NCBI RefSeq assembly: GCF_934630525.1
Contig: NZ_CAKTVX010000004.1
Location: forward strand, 62,001-126,000
Source: an uncultured Slackia sp.
Lineage (GTDB): Bacteria > Actinomycetota > Coriobacteriia > Coriobacteriales > Eggerthellaceae
Direction: 5' to 3'
DNA: 64,000 nucleotides
Shown: positions 39,611 through 48,204 of the stretch, one piece after another
How the letters are laid out: each line of letters begins with the position of its first letter
Position numbering within the stretch: position 1 is the first letter of the stretch
Notes under the pieces: model-generated
What the model was told of the DNA's origin: nothing
What the model saw: the letters and a program-made list of their open reading frames with translations, nothing else
Database searches by the model: none
Made by a program: the position numbers and the translations under genes

Positions 39611-40283
39611 CGCGGCCCTCCGCTAGGCGGTAGCCCACGCCGCGAATCGTTTCTATGTGCGCGTTGGCTTCGAGGAAGCGCAGTTTCTTGCGCAAGAACG
39701 AGACGTATGCTTCGACGTTGTTGTCCTCGGTTACGCCCGTGGTGCCCCATACGCGATCGATGATGGTTGCTTTCGGCACTGTTTTGCCGGCGTTCGACAT
39801 AAGCACGCGGGCGAGTGCGAATTCTTTTGCGGAAAGGTGGATGGAGGATGATTCCGACGCGAATTCGCGTTCGGTCAAATCGAGGGTCAGGTTGAATGCG
39901 CGAAGGGTCTCGAATTCAACTTCGCCTTGGCGGCGGGTGAGCGCGCGCAGGTGGGCCATGAGCTCTGCGGGCGAGAACGGCTTGGTCATGTAGTCGTCGG
40001 CGCCCGAATCGAGCCCGCGGATTTTATCGGGCACCGCATCGCGCGCGGTGAGCATGAGCACCGGGGTGGCGATTCCCGCGCGGCGCAGGTCGGAGACGAT
40101 GTCGAACCCGTTTTTCTTGGGCAGCATCACGTCGAGAATCGCGACGTCGTATTTTCCCTGAGACGCGTAGGCGTAGCCAGTTTCGCCGTCATTCGCCGTG
40201 TCAACCGCGTGGCCGGCCTCTTCTAGGATGTGGGCGAGTGCGCTTGCCAGTCGCACGTCGTCTTCAACGATAAGCAGGTTCAT
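39603..40283 (-). CDS. OmpR-family response regulator
   Basis: The 226-residue regulator has a receiver domain with phospho-acceptor Asp51 (VAILDVMLPKKNG), conserved Thr and Lys (LMLTARD, DDYMTKPFSP), and a C-terminal winged-helix DNA-binding domain (LSAKEFALARVLMSNAGKTV, NNVEAYVSFLRKKL). It is the first gene of the pair and overlaps the kinase. Across a 376-base gap containing element P3 it diverges from the polyphosphate polymerase cluster, a possible target. Confidence 0.96.
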   Translation of the reverse strand: MNLLIVEDDVRLASALAHILEEAGHAVDTANDGETGYAYASQGKYDVAILDVMLPKKNGFDIVSDLRRAGIATPVLMLTARDAVPDKIRGLDSGADDYMTKPFSPAELMAHLRALTRRQGEVEFETLRAFNLTLDLTEREFASESSSIHLSAKEFALARVLMSNAGKTVPKATIIDRVWGTTGVTEDNNVEAYVSFLRKKLRFLEANAHIETIRGVGYRLAEGRDA

Positions 40284-40380
40284 GGTCGGTGCCTTTTCTT
40301 AATCTTGGCGTCGTGCCCTGTGGGAGATCGCTTTCAGGCGCGTTTGGCACGACGCATTTTTCTTCAATGGACGCGCTGAG

Positions 40381-40514
40381 GGTTTCGGAGGCTGGCGCGC
40401 TTTCCCAAAACCGCGCTGCGGCTACCGCTCGCTATGCGCCTTGCTCTGCATGCATTGAAATAAAGTCAGATTGCTTGCAGAAGGTTTCGGGAAAGCGCGC
40501 CAGCCTCCGAAACC
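40381..40514. repeat. Palindromic element P3 (arms 40381-40406 and 40489-40514)
   Basis: The 26-base arms are perfectly complementary around an 82-base loop. The loop carries GCTACCGCTCGCTATGCGCC (40421-40440), the core shared with P1 and P2, followed by a small hairpin CTGCA...TTGCAG. It lies between two diverging genes (regulator on minus, polymerase on plus). The rest of the gap 40284-40659 shows no gene. Confidence 0.87.
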
Positions 40515-40659
40515 GAAGTGCTCTTTTCAACAATCCCTATTTTACCTGCGCTACTGAAAGAAACCTGAAAGCTCCCGTGGCTTTTCAGCGCCCTTTCAGG
40601 CGTGCGTTTTAGCATGGCCGTCATCGAATTGACCTCGATTTTACGAGATTGGAGCAGCT

Positions 40660-41598
40660 ATGGCTGAGTATACGGGGACGTTTGAGCGCAAGGAAGTGAA
40701 GTACCGCCTGAATCCTGTGCAGGTTCGCACGATAAAGCAGGCGCTTGGCGCGTATATGGCGCCCGACGAATACGGGCAAACGTCCATCACGAGCGTGTAT
40801 TACGACACGCGGAACCGCGACATGATTTCCCGGTCGCTCGAAAAGCCCGCGTATAAGGAAAAGCTCCGTTTGCGCACCTATGGCCCCCGAAGCGCGCAGG
40901 CGCCGGTGTTTGTTGAGCTGAAAAAGAAGCACAAGGGCATCGTATATAAGCGGCGCATCGCGGTAAGCGAATCGGCGGCCCAGCTTTTCATGGTGGGCGT
41001 GCCGTATGGAAGGGCGATTGGCCGTCATCCGTTGGCCGACGAGGCGCTTGAAGCCGAGTCGCATTCTGCGAAAAGCCTGCAAATCGCAGAAGAGATTGCG
41101 GCGTGCGTCCGCCGTAATGGCCCCGTGTTTCCCTCTATGGCAATTCTGGTGGAACGCGTAGCGTGGGCTCCGCTGCCCGATGCTCGTGGGGCCCAGGCGG
41201 AAGGCGTGCGCATCACGTTTGACGAGCGCATTCGCTATCGAGATTTGTTCACGCCGGAAGGAAAGCGCGCTTCGGTGCCGTTGCTCGCTGCGGGCGAGGC
41301 GATTATGGAAGTGAAGGTTCCGGGCGCCTATCCCTTGTGGCTCGTGCGCATGCTCGATGATTGCAAGGCCTACCCGACGTCGTTTTCCAAATACGGTGAA
41401 GCGTATTTGTCATGCGAGGGCAAGTCTGCCCCGAAGGCATATCGCGAACAAGTCGCTTTCGATGAGGCCATGCGCGGCGAGCGGGGCCGCTCCCAAGGTG
41501 GCCAATCGCTTAATGCGGATTCGCGCCTGTATGCGGCCGAACCTGCCGCTGCGCATTCGAATTCGCTGCAGCTTCCCAATGTCGTTATAGGCGCATAA
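40660..41598 (+). CDS. Polyphosphate polymerase domain protein (VTC type)
   Basis: The 312-residue protein has the VTC/CYTH-like tunnel fold: FERKEVKYRLNPVQVRTIKQ, TSVYYDTRNRDMISRSL, KLRLRTYG, VFVELKKKHKGIVYKRR and IMEVKVPGAYPLWL. The pattern of paired basic and acidic residues lining the tunnel is kept. In yeast, Vtc4 makes polyphosphate from ATP. Bacterial homologues commonly neighbour DUF4956 and CotH-like or beta-helix surface proteins, as here. AGCAGCT precedes the ATG, so the ribosome binding site is weak. Confidence 0.88.
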   Translation: MAEYTGTFERKEVKYRLNPVQVRTIKQALGAYMAPDEYGQTSITSVYYDTRNRDMISRSLEKPAYKEKLRLRTYGPRSAQAPVFVELKKKHKGIVYKRRIAVSESAAQLFMVGVPYGRAIGRHPLADEALEAESHSAKSLQIAEEIAACVRRNGPVFPSMAILVERVAWAPLPDARGAQAEGVRITFDERIRYRDLFTPEGKRASVPLLAAGEAIMEVKVPGAYPLWLVRMLDDCKAYPTSFSKYGEAYLSCEGKSAPKAYREQVAFDEAMRGERGRSQGGQSLNADSRLYAAEPAAAHSNSLQLPNVVIGA

Positions 41599-41635
41599 GC
41601 CCCGTACGTTCAATTTTTTCTAGAGGAGCTTTCTC

Positions 41636-42331
41636 ATGTTCGACCTGGTATCCACATCGCTGTTCGGCACGGCTGATTCGGCGATGGCGAGCGTTTCGAC
41701 GCCCGAATTTTTGATGTGCTGTGCGGCTTCGATCGTGCTCGGCGCGGCATGTGCGGCCATTTATATGTTCCGGCACAACTATTCGAAGAACTTCGTGGTC
41801 ACGCTCGCGCTTTTGCCGCTCATCGTGCAAATGGTCATCACCCTTGTAAACGGCAATCTGGGCGCCGGCATCGCGGTTATGGGCGTGTTCAACCTCGTGC
41901 GCTTCCGCAGCATCCCCGGCTCGGCGAAAGATATTGGAAGCGTGTTCTTGGCTATGGCCATTGGTTTGGCGACGGGCATGGGCTTCATTGGGCTCGCGGT
42001 GCTTTTCACCATTATCGTTGCCATCGTGAACATCGTGTATGTGTGCGCGCCGTTTGGCAAGCCCGCCGAGCCGGGCAAGCGCCTGTGCGTATCGGTGCCC
42101 GAAGACCTCGAATTCGATGGCATGTTCGATGGCATTCTCGGGCGCTTTACCTCAAGCCATGAGCTCGTGGAAATTCGCACGACGAATATGGGCAGCCTGT
42201 ATCAACTCGAGTACGAAATTCGTATGCGCGAGCCCGGCCTTGAGAAGCGCATGATCGACGAAATGCGCACCATGAACGGCAATCTGAAAATCACGCTTGG
42301 CCGCGCACCTATGGCGAAGGAGGTCTTGTAA
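41636..42331 (+). CDS. DUF4956 membrane protein
   Basis: The 231-residue product has four hydrophobic segments in its first 140 residues (for example FLMCCAASIVLGAACAAIYM, VVTLALLPLIVQMVITLV). The family core GVFNLVRFRSIPGSAKDIG follows, then a soluble cytoplasmic domain of about 90 residues. DUF4956 proteins are typically encoded beside VTC polyphosphate polymerases and are presumed to move or channel their product. That role is not proven. AGAGGAGCTTTCTC precedes the ATG. The stop overlaps the next start (TAATG). Confidence 0.9.
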   Translation: MFDLVSTSLFGTADSAMASVSTPEFLMCCAASIVLGAACAAIYMFRHNYSKNFVVTLALLPLIVQMVITLVNGNLGAGIAVMGVFNLVRFRSIPGSAKDIGSVFLAMAIGLATGMGFIGLAVLFTIIVAIVNIVYVCAPFGKPAEPGKRLCVSVPEDLEFDGMFDGILGRFTSSHELVEIRTTNMGSLYQLEYEIRMREPGLEKRMIDEMRTMNGNLKITLGRAPMAKEVL

Positions 42332-44382
42332 TGACGCGGAAAACGACTGATTCTCGATGCACGGAAGAATCCGGCCGCACCGATTTTGTGGGCATGCTGC
42401 GCGGGGCGGGATTGCTGCTTGCGGGTTGCGCCGCTGCGGTTCTGCTTTTTTCTGTGGCGGGATGTTCGGCGACCGGCGCCGATGAATCTTCGGTCGCATC
42501 GACTGCGGAAGTTCTTGAGGAAAACGCGTCTGAGAAGAGCGTTGAATACGCGAGCTTCGAGGAAGTTGCTGCTGCGTTTGATGCCTCCGCTCTCAATCTT
42601 GAATATTCCAAGCGCGACATGGATGCTTCCTTTGACGAATCGTCTGCAACCAAGATAACGCTCTCGGGGGATTCGGCGAGCGTATCGGGGTCGGGCGCTG
42701 TGGCGGAGGGCTCCACAGTAACGATTTCCACTGCGGGAACCTATATTGTGTCAGGAAATTTGACCGATGGTTCGATTATCGTAGCGACCAGCGAAAACGA
42801 TAAGGTCCAGATTGTTCTTAACGGTGTAAAGATAGTGTGCTCCGGCGGGCCTGCCATTAATATTCAGTCGGCAGATAAATGCTTTATCACATTGGCCGAC
42901 GGTACGCAGAATGTACTTTCCGACGGAACCTCTTATGCGAATGAAGGTGCAAACGCGTGCGTGTATTCGACGTGTGATTTAACGATTAACGGTTCGGGCT
43001 CGCTCGATATCTCGGGAAATTATCGCCATGGGGTCTACTCGAAAGACGATTTGGTTGTCTATGGTGGTTCAATCAATGTGAGCGCCGTCGAGGATGGTCT
43101 GAACGGCAAAGATTCCGTGAAAATCGGTGCGGGGGATATTTCGATTGCCGCGGGTGCCGATGGCGTGAAATCGAGCAAATCGACCAATCCAGAAAAAGGC
43201 TTCGTGTACGTGAGCGATGGGTCTCTTTCGATTGACGCCGAAGACGACGGCATTCAAGCGAGGACGTATCTCTGCATAGCTGGCGGGTCGATTGAAATCG
43301 ATGCTGCCGATGACGCGTTGCACTCCGATTTGGAGGGTGCGCTCAACGGCGGATCGACTACGGTACGCAGCGGCGATGACGCATTCCATTGCGAAACGAA
43401 GCTTGAAGTGAACGACGGGTCGTTTGTTGCCGAAACGTGCAGCGAGGGCTATGAGGCTGAGCAGGTTATCATCAATGGCGGCGATACCGATATTTATGCA
43501 CTCGACGATGCCTTGAATGCTTCTGCGGCCGACTTGAGCGACGATTCCGAATCGTCCGATTCGGATGCGACGGCGAGTACTCCGTCGGGCGAGCCAGGCG
43601 CCAATGCCGCCCAGCCCGATGGCTCAATTGGCGCACCCGATGCGAGCGAGCAGCAGAATGCGGCGCCGCAGGGCGCAAGCCAACAAGATGGCGCGACGCC
43701 GCCCGAGCCTCCGAGCGACGATAGCACCCAGGGTGGCCAGGCGGGCGAAGCTCCCAGCGACCTCGGTCAAGCCCCCGATGCCCAAGGCGGCATGGAACGC
43801 GGTGGCCAAGCTCCCGACGGACAGGGTGGGGCACCTGGTGCAAGCGATTCGAATTGCCTCATTCAAATCAATGGCGGCACGGTCGCGCTTGACTCCCAGG
43901 GCGATGGCGTCGACTCCAACGGCAATGTTGAAATTACCGGCGGAACGCTTCTGGTGAACGGTCCCTCGAGCGATGGCGATGGCGCATTCGACTACGACGG
44001 TGAAGCGACGATCTCTGGCGGTACCGTGCTCATGGCGGGCGCTGTAGGCATGGCGCAAAGCTTCACGAGCGGCACGCAGGCGTTTGCGCTCGTACAGGCG
44101 AGCGGTACGGCTGGCAGCGTGATTGAAGTGACCGATGCAAACGGCAACGTGATCGCGACGCTTACGGCGACGAAGGCCTTCGGTTGCGTGCTCGTGAGCG
44201 GTGCGGGCGTTTCCGATGGCGATACGATAACGGTGTCGGTGGATGGTGCTGCAACTACAGCTACGGCATCCACGACGGGTACGAGCGGCATTGCCATGGG
44301 CGGCGGCGCGGGCGGCCCAGGCGGCATGGGCGGTGGCCCTGCGACGGGCAACCGCCCCGAGGGTCAAGGCGGCCCCGCTTAA
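42331..44382 (+). CDS. Surface lipoprotein with beta-helix carbohydrate-binding domain (Cthe_2159-like)
   Basis: The 683-residue product has a hydrophobic signal segment ending in the lipobox SVAGC (about residue 46). It then has a right-handed beta-helix made of short strands with repeating GGS(I/L), DGV and DDAL units (CLIAGG-type ladders, YGGSINVSAVEDGLNGKDSV). The region at about residues 400-520 is a Pro/Gln/Gly/Ser-rich disordered insert. The C-terminus is Gly/Met-rich. Characterised relatives bind calcium and acidic polysaccharides. Coupled to DUF4956 by a one-base overlap. Confidence 0.82.
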   Translation: MTRKTTDSRCTEESGRTDFVGMLRGAGLLLAGCAAAVLLFSVAGCSATGADESSVASTAEVLEENASEKSVEYASFEEVAAAFDASALNLEYSKRDMDASFDESSATKITLSGDSASVSGSGAVAEGSTVTISTAGTYIVSGNLTDGSIIVATSENDKVQIVLNGVKIVCSGGPAINIQSADKCFITLADGTQNVLSDGTSYANEGANACVYSTCDLTINGSGSLDISGNYRHGVYSKDDLVVYGGSINVSAVEDGLNGKDSVKIGAGDISIAAGADGVKSSKSTNPEKGFVYVSDGSLSIDAEDDGIQARTYLCIAGGSIEIDAADDALHSDLEGALNGGSTTVRSGDDAFHCETKLEVNDGSFVAETCSEGYEAEQVIINGGDTDIYALDDALNASAADLSDDSESSDSDATASTPSGEPGANAAQPDGSIGAPDASEQQNAAPQGASQQDGATPPEPPSDDSTQGGQAGEAPSDLGQAPDAQGGMERGGQAPDGQGGAPGASDSNCLIQINGGTVALDSQGDGVDSNGNVEITGGTLLVNGPSSDGDGAFDYDGEATISGGTVLMAGAVGMAQSFTSGTQAFALVQASGTAGSVIEVTDANGNVIATLTATKAFGCVLVSGAGVSDGDTITVSVDGAATTATASTTGTSGIAMGGGAGGPGGMGGGPATGNRPEGQGGPA

Positions 44383-44459
44383 GGCGCGTCATATATCTCG
44401 TTCTTGCTCTTCTTCTTTCTTATGCGGCCTCGTCGTTTTTCGGCGGGGTCGCTTTTGTC

Positions 44460-45332
44460 TTATGCTTCGTTGCGGCAATCGAGGTATTCCCGAAAGCGCT
44501 CTACGGCAAGCGATGGCGAGCTCGTTTTGCTCGTCAGGAAACCAAGCGTTCGAAACGCCCGAGGAGCGAGGGGCCGCGTGGCGATACGGTACGGCACGCG
44601 TCGCAAAACGAGGCTCGGAAGAATGCTTACGGCGAGGCCGTTTTCGACCATGGACATCACGGCGTAGTCGTCCCAGGTTGTGAAGCTTGCGTTCGGCATG
44701 CGTTCGAGCCCTGCGAAAATCTCAGCGACCTCATCGTTTTCGTCACGCTTAAGTTGGATGAATGCTTCGTCGGCGAATGCTTCAACGGGTATTTCTTCCA
44801 GCCCTGCAAGCTCATGGTTGGCGGGAAGCACGGCGAGCAGTTCGTCTTGCTCAAGGGGCATTTCGTGTAAGGGGTAGCGGGCCGGCAGTCGGGAGAATGC
44901 GCAGTCGATGCGCCCGCTTGCCAGCGCGCTTTCGAGCTCGTCGTAATCGCCCAAGAACAGTTCGTAGCGAATGCCGGGGTAGTCGGCTTGAAACGCCGCG
45001 ATGATTTTCGGCAGCCAATGGGTTGCGATGCTCGATATGGTTCCTATTCGAATGAGGCCTGAATCGAGGTTGTGGATTTCGGCTACGCGCGCCTCGAATG
45101 ATTGCTGCGCAGCGATGATTTCGCGCGCCACTGGAAGCAAGGTGAGGCCTTCGGCGGTAATTTGGACTCCCGAACGCGACCGTTCAAACAAGGTGGCGCC
45201 GCATTCGCGCTCTAAATCGATGATCATTCTGCTGACCGCCGATTGGGAATAGCCCATTCGAGCAGCGGCTTTCGTAAAGCTGCGTTCGTCTGCGACGAGA
45301 CAAAATGCTTCAAGGTGCTGGATGTCGTACAT
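44460..45332 (-). CDS. LysR-family transcriptional regulator
   Basis: The 290-residue protein has an N-terminal winged helix (MYDIQHLEAFCLVADERSFT, YSQSAVSRMIIDLERECGA) and a periplasmic-binding-like effector domain (GLIRIGTISSIATHWLPKII and on). It diverges from an anion transporter gene 151 bases away, the classical LysR layout, and the gap holds a palindrome with AT-rich centre. Effector unknown, perhaps the transported anion. Confidence 0.95.
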   Translation of the reverse strand: MYDIQHLEAFCLVADERSFTKAAARMGYSQSAVSRMIIDLERECGATLFERSRSGVQITAEGLTLLPVAREIIAAQQSFEARVAEIHNLDSGLIRIGTISSIATHWLPKIIAAFQADYPGIRYELFLGDYDELESALASGRIDCAFSRLPARYPLHEMPLEQDELLAVLPANHELAGLEEIPVEAFADEAFIQLKRDENDEVAEIFAGLERMPNASFTTWDDYAVMSMVENGLAVSILPSLVLRRVPYRIATRPLAPRAFRTLGFLTSKTSSPSLAVERFREYLDCRNEA

Positions 45333-45361
45333 GGGGTGTATCCTTTGCAGAATTCCAAAAC

Positions 45362-45387
45362 ATCATGCAAAATATAATAAACATGAT
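45362..45387. promoter_or_regulatory. LysR operator candidate
   Basis: ATCATG (45362-45367) and CATGAT (45382-45387) form an inverted repeat around a 14-base AT-rich centre that includes TATAAT (45373-45378). It sits 30 bases before the LysR start and about 97 before the transporter, suitable for LysR autoregulation and activation. Confidence 0.55.
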
Positions 45388-45483
45388 AGCTAGGAATAAC
45401 AAGCAGCCTGCTCGTTTGGCTTGATGCTTGGTTTTTGCTAGGCTCGGGCGCACTGATTATTAGGGAAAGAGGGGAAGGCGCGC

Positions 45484-46647
45484 ATGGGAAGGCTTAGGAA
45501 TGCGGCATGGCGCGTGCGCGGCTTCTTTCGGCGCGATGCCGTGTTGGCGATTGCGTGCGTGCTCGCCGTGGGGTCGTGCGTTGCGGTGCCGCCCGATGCG
45601 AGTTATGCCGACTATATTGATTGGCGCACGATTGGCCTGCTGTTTTCCCTCATGGTCGCCACGTCGGGCTTGGCGCGTGCTGGCGTGTTGGCGCGGGTGT
45701 GCCGCGCATTGGTTCGCGCATGCAAAAGCGGCGGCGTGCTTATCGCGGCGCTCGTGGGGCTTACGTTTTTCGTGAGCATGGTGGTTACTAACGACGTCGC
45801 CCTCGTGGCGTTCGTGCCGCTCGCCCTTGCCGCCTTGCGCGAGGCGGGTCTCGTGCGCCGACTCGCGTTCGCTATTGCATGTATGACCGTCGCGGCGAAC
45901 GTAGGCAGCATGCTCACGCCCATCGGCAATCCGCAGAACATTTATCTCTTAAGCGTATCCGGCATGAGCGCGGCGGAGCTCGTGGGCATCATGACTCCGT
46001 ATTCTGCTGCAGCGTTCGCGCTGCTTGCGGCGGCTATCGGTATTGCCGAGTTGTGCGATCGCAAGCGATTCAAACACGTTCCGTCGCAGATGGCGGGCGT
46101 GAATCCGAAGGTGCCACAGGAATCGTTCGCGTTGCGCGATGTGCTGCCGTGGATTGCGCTCATCGCGGCATGTCTGCTGTGCGTGGCTCGTGTCGCACCG
46201 GTGTGGTTGATCGTTGCGGCGGCGATTGCCCTCGCGCTCGTTTTCGACATGCGCGCTCTTGGCCATGTCGACTATGCGTTGCTGCTCACCTTCGTCGCTT
46301 TCTTTATATTCGTGGGCAACGTCGCGCGCATTGACGCGGTGCGTGAAGCGGTGGCGGCGCTGGTTGATGGTCGCGCCCTGCTCGTGGGCGCTGTCGCAAG
46401 CCAGGCTATCTCGAACGTTCCGGCCGCAATTCTCATTTCAGGATTCACGACCGATTGGCCGGCGCTGCTCGTGGGCGTGAATATCGGCGGCTTGGGAACG
46501 CTGATCGCTTCTATGGCAAGCCTCATTTCGTACAAGCAGCTCGCCGTGGCGTACCCGGAGCTCAAGGGCTATTACTTCCGCCTGTTCACGGGATTGAACT
46601 GCGCGTTTCTCGCTGCACAGCTGGTGCTTGCGGTAGCGATATCCTAG
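45484..46647 (+). CDS. Anion transporter, ion-transporter superfamily (ArsB/CitM/NhaD-like)
   Basis: The 387-residue membrane protein has about ten hydrophobic segments and two half-repeat signatures, NVGSMLTPIGNPQNIYLLS and SQAISNVPAAILISGFT, typical of the ion-transporter superfamily. Substrates in this group include arsenite, citrate, sulfate and Na+/H+. The NPQN and NVPAA hairpins match best to ArsB- or CitM-type permeases. No arsenic genes are nearby, so an organic anion is a fair guess. GAGGGGAAGGCGCGC precedes the ATG. Confidence 0.85.
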   Translation: MGRLRNAAWRVRGFFRRDAVLAIACVLAVGSCVAVPPDASYADYIDWRTIGLLFSLMVATSGLARAGVLARVCRALVRACKSGGVLIAALVGLTFFVSMVVTNDVALVAFVPLALAALREAGLVRRLAFAIACMTVAANVGSMLTPIGNPQNIYLLSVSGMSAAELVGIMTPYSAAAFALLAAAIGIAELCDRKRFKHVPSQMAGVNPKVPQESFALRDVLPWIALIAACLLCVARVAPVWLIVAAAIALALVFDMRALGHVDYALLLTFVAFFIFVGNVARIDAVREAVAALVDGRALLVGAVASQAISNVPAAILISGFTTDWPALLVGVNIGGLGTLIASMASLISYKQLAVAYPELKGYYFRLFTGLNCAFLAAQLVLAVAIS

Positions 46648-46906
46648 CGAACCTCTTGTTCGCGACTGTGTTTTGCTGATCATGCCGCGGCTGCTCGCTC
46701 GGGTATTGATCGCGTGGCTGCAGTCGTTCTCACCGCTGGTCTCTGCTGTTTGCATCGATGCTACGCGCGCTGCCGCCGTTGGGGTTGGGATCGTTTGTGC
46801 TGCGCCCATTCGAGCCACTGTTGTGTGGCGCGTCTTGCTGCTCGCATTGCTGCTGTTCGGGTTGGCGCTTCTCTTCATGGTCTTTTCCTCGCAGTCTTCC
46901 CGGTTT

Positions 46907-47067
46907 GTTCAAAATGGGCCTCGAATGTGCTGCCCTTTAGACGGGGAAGAAAGCGCGCGTATCTCTTCAAGGAATCTACCTGGGGTTATGCTGAGCTGCG
47001 ATGAAGGCGATGTCGCGCCGGCAGCTGAAGCGCTCGAAAAAAGCCACATTCGAGGCCGGTTTTGAAC
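46907..47067. repeat. Inverted-arm element Q1 (arms 46907-46929 and 47045-47067)
   Basis: Arms match at 21 of 23 positions when one is reversed. The core is CGAATGTG at the inner end of each arm and GTTCAAAA at the outer end. The enclosed 115 bases include ACCTGGGGTTATGCTG. It lies between converging genes. The rest of the 627-base gap 46648-47274 holds no gene I can support. A hydrophobic plus-strand frame at 46673-47065 has a poor start and runs through the element. Confidence 0.75.
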
Positions 47068-47083
47068 ATTTTCGAAAAAGAAA

Positions 47084-47111
47084 AAGGCGAAGCACATGCA
47101 TGCTTCGCCTT
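47084..47111 (-). terminator. Terminator of the SDR gene
   Basis: AAGGCGAAGCA (47084-47094) pairs exactly with TGCTTCGCCTT (47101-47111). On the minus strand the stem is followed by TTTCTTTTTC. It lies 164 bases beyond the SDR stop and next to Q1. Confidence 0.8.
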
Positions 47112-47274
47112 AATGAATGAGAGACGCTTGCCTCTCTGAAATTCGGGGCGTATGTCTGCTTGAGTGGCGGGGCTTGGGCACGTTGCCTGTTGTGCATGCG
47201 AGCGACGGGGTCGATTGCATGCCCCTGCCGTCATAAGCGCGGTTGCCGCTGCGCACCGTGCCTTCGGCCAAAAC

Positions 47275-48036
47275 CTACGGGCGCAGGCCGCTGCCGCCCT
47301 GGACGGTGATGGTTTCGCCGGAAACGTAGGCCGACAAATCGCTCGCGAGGAATACGGCCACGCCGCCGATGTCGGTTTTCGGGTCGCCGAAACGTCCCAG
47401 CGGAATGCCCTTGATTGTGGCGGCAAACGTGTCGGGGTAGGCTTCCTTCCACGCTGCGAGCTGTTCGGTCATCGCCAGCGGGCAAATGCAATTCGCGCGC
47501 ACGCCGTCGGGGCCCCACTCGGTGGCCGCAACGCGCGTCATGCCGCGAATGCCTTCCTTGGCCGCCGCATAGCTCGACTGGCCGGGCTTGCCGAACAAGC
47601 CGGCGCCGCTTGCCAGGTTGATGACGCAACCCTTGGTCTTTTTAAGCTCGGGGAAGGCGTGCTTCATATAGAAAAAGGCGCCGTACAGGCCCGTATTGAT
47701 GGCCAGGTCGAAATCTTCTTTCGTGTGGTCGATAAGGTTGGTGCCGCTCTTGGAAGCCTGAGCGTTGTTCACCATGACATCGAGCTTGCCAAAATGTTCG
47801 ACGCACTTCGCAATGGCAGCCTCGACCTGGGCTTCGTCGGAACCCTCGGCGACGGTATAGGCGACATCGACGCCGTATTCGCCCTTGAGCTTTTCAGCCG
47901 CTTCGGCCAGGCGCCCCTCGGTGCGGCCGGTAATGAACAGGCTTGCGCCCTGTTCGGCGAATGCGCTCGCAATGCCGAAACCGATTCCCTTGCCGCCGCC
48001 AGTGACAATGGCGACCTTTCCATCCAAAAGACCCAT
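47275..48036 (-). CDS. Short-chain dehydrogenase/reductase
   Basis: The 253-residue classical SDR has the cofactor loop TGGGKGIGFGIA, NNAQ in place of the common NNAG, catalytic Ser (INLASGAG), YxxxK (SYAAAKEG) and a C-terminal SGETITVQGG. GR at the end of the second strand region (FITGRTEGR) suggests NADP(H) may be accepted. Gut Eggerthellaceae use SDRs as hydroxysteroid dehydrogenases, but nothing here identifies the substrate. ATG 48036 (minus) follows GAAAGGGGTGCCC. The frame stays open to 48132 without similarity. Confidence 0.92.
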   Translation of the reverse strand: MGLLDGKVAIVTGGGKGIGFGIASAFAEQGASLFITGRTEGRLAEAAEKLKGEYGVDVAYTVAEGSDEAQVEAAIAKCVEHFGKLDVMVNNAQASKSGTNLIDHTKEDFDLAINTGLYGAFFYMKHAFPELKKTKGCVINLASGAGLFGKPGQSSYAAAKEGIRGMTRVAATEWGPDGVRANCICPLAMTEQLAAWKEAYPDTFAATIKGIPLGRFGDPKTDIGGVAVFLASDLSAYVSGETITVQGGSGLRP

Positions 48037-48204
48037 GGGCACCCCTTTCGATTGCTTTTCTTGGAATGTTACCGCGCGAGTGGCAATTTGGTGTGGGGAA
48101 GGCGTGAAGGGAGGATAACGGGTCGATTTCAACGGAGCAGCGGCGGAACGGGCGCTGCTAGGATGGGCAAAATCAAACTGTTTGACCGCATTCTGGGGAG
48201 ATAG

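Noticed and set aside
46438..46878. Minus-strand frame with GAGGAAAA before its ATG
   Set aside because: Most of it is antisense to the transporter and of low complexity. The purine stretch is probably chance.
46673..47065. Hydrophobic 130-codon frame after the anion transporter
   Set aside because: It begins at TTG without a ribosome binding site and runs through repeat Q1. Its sequence shows no family.
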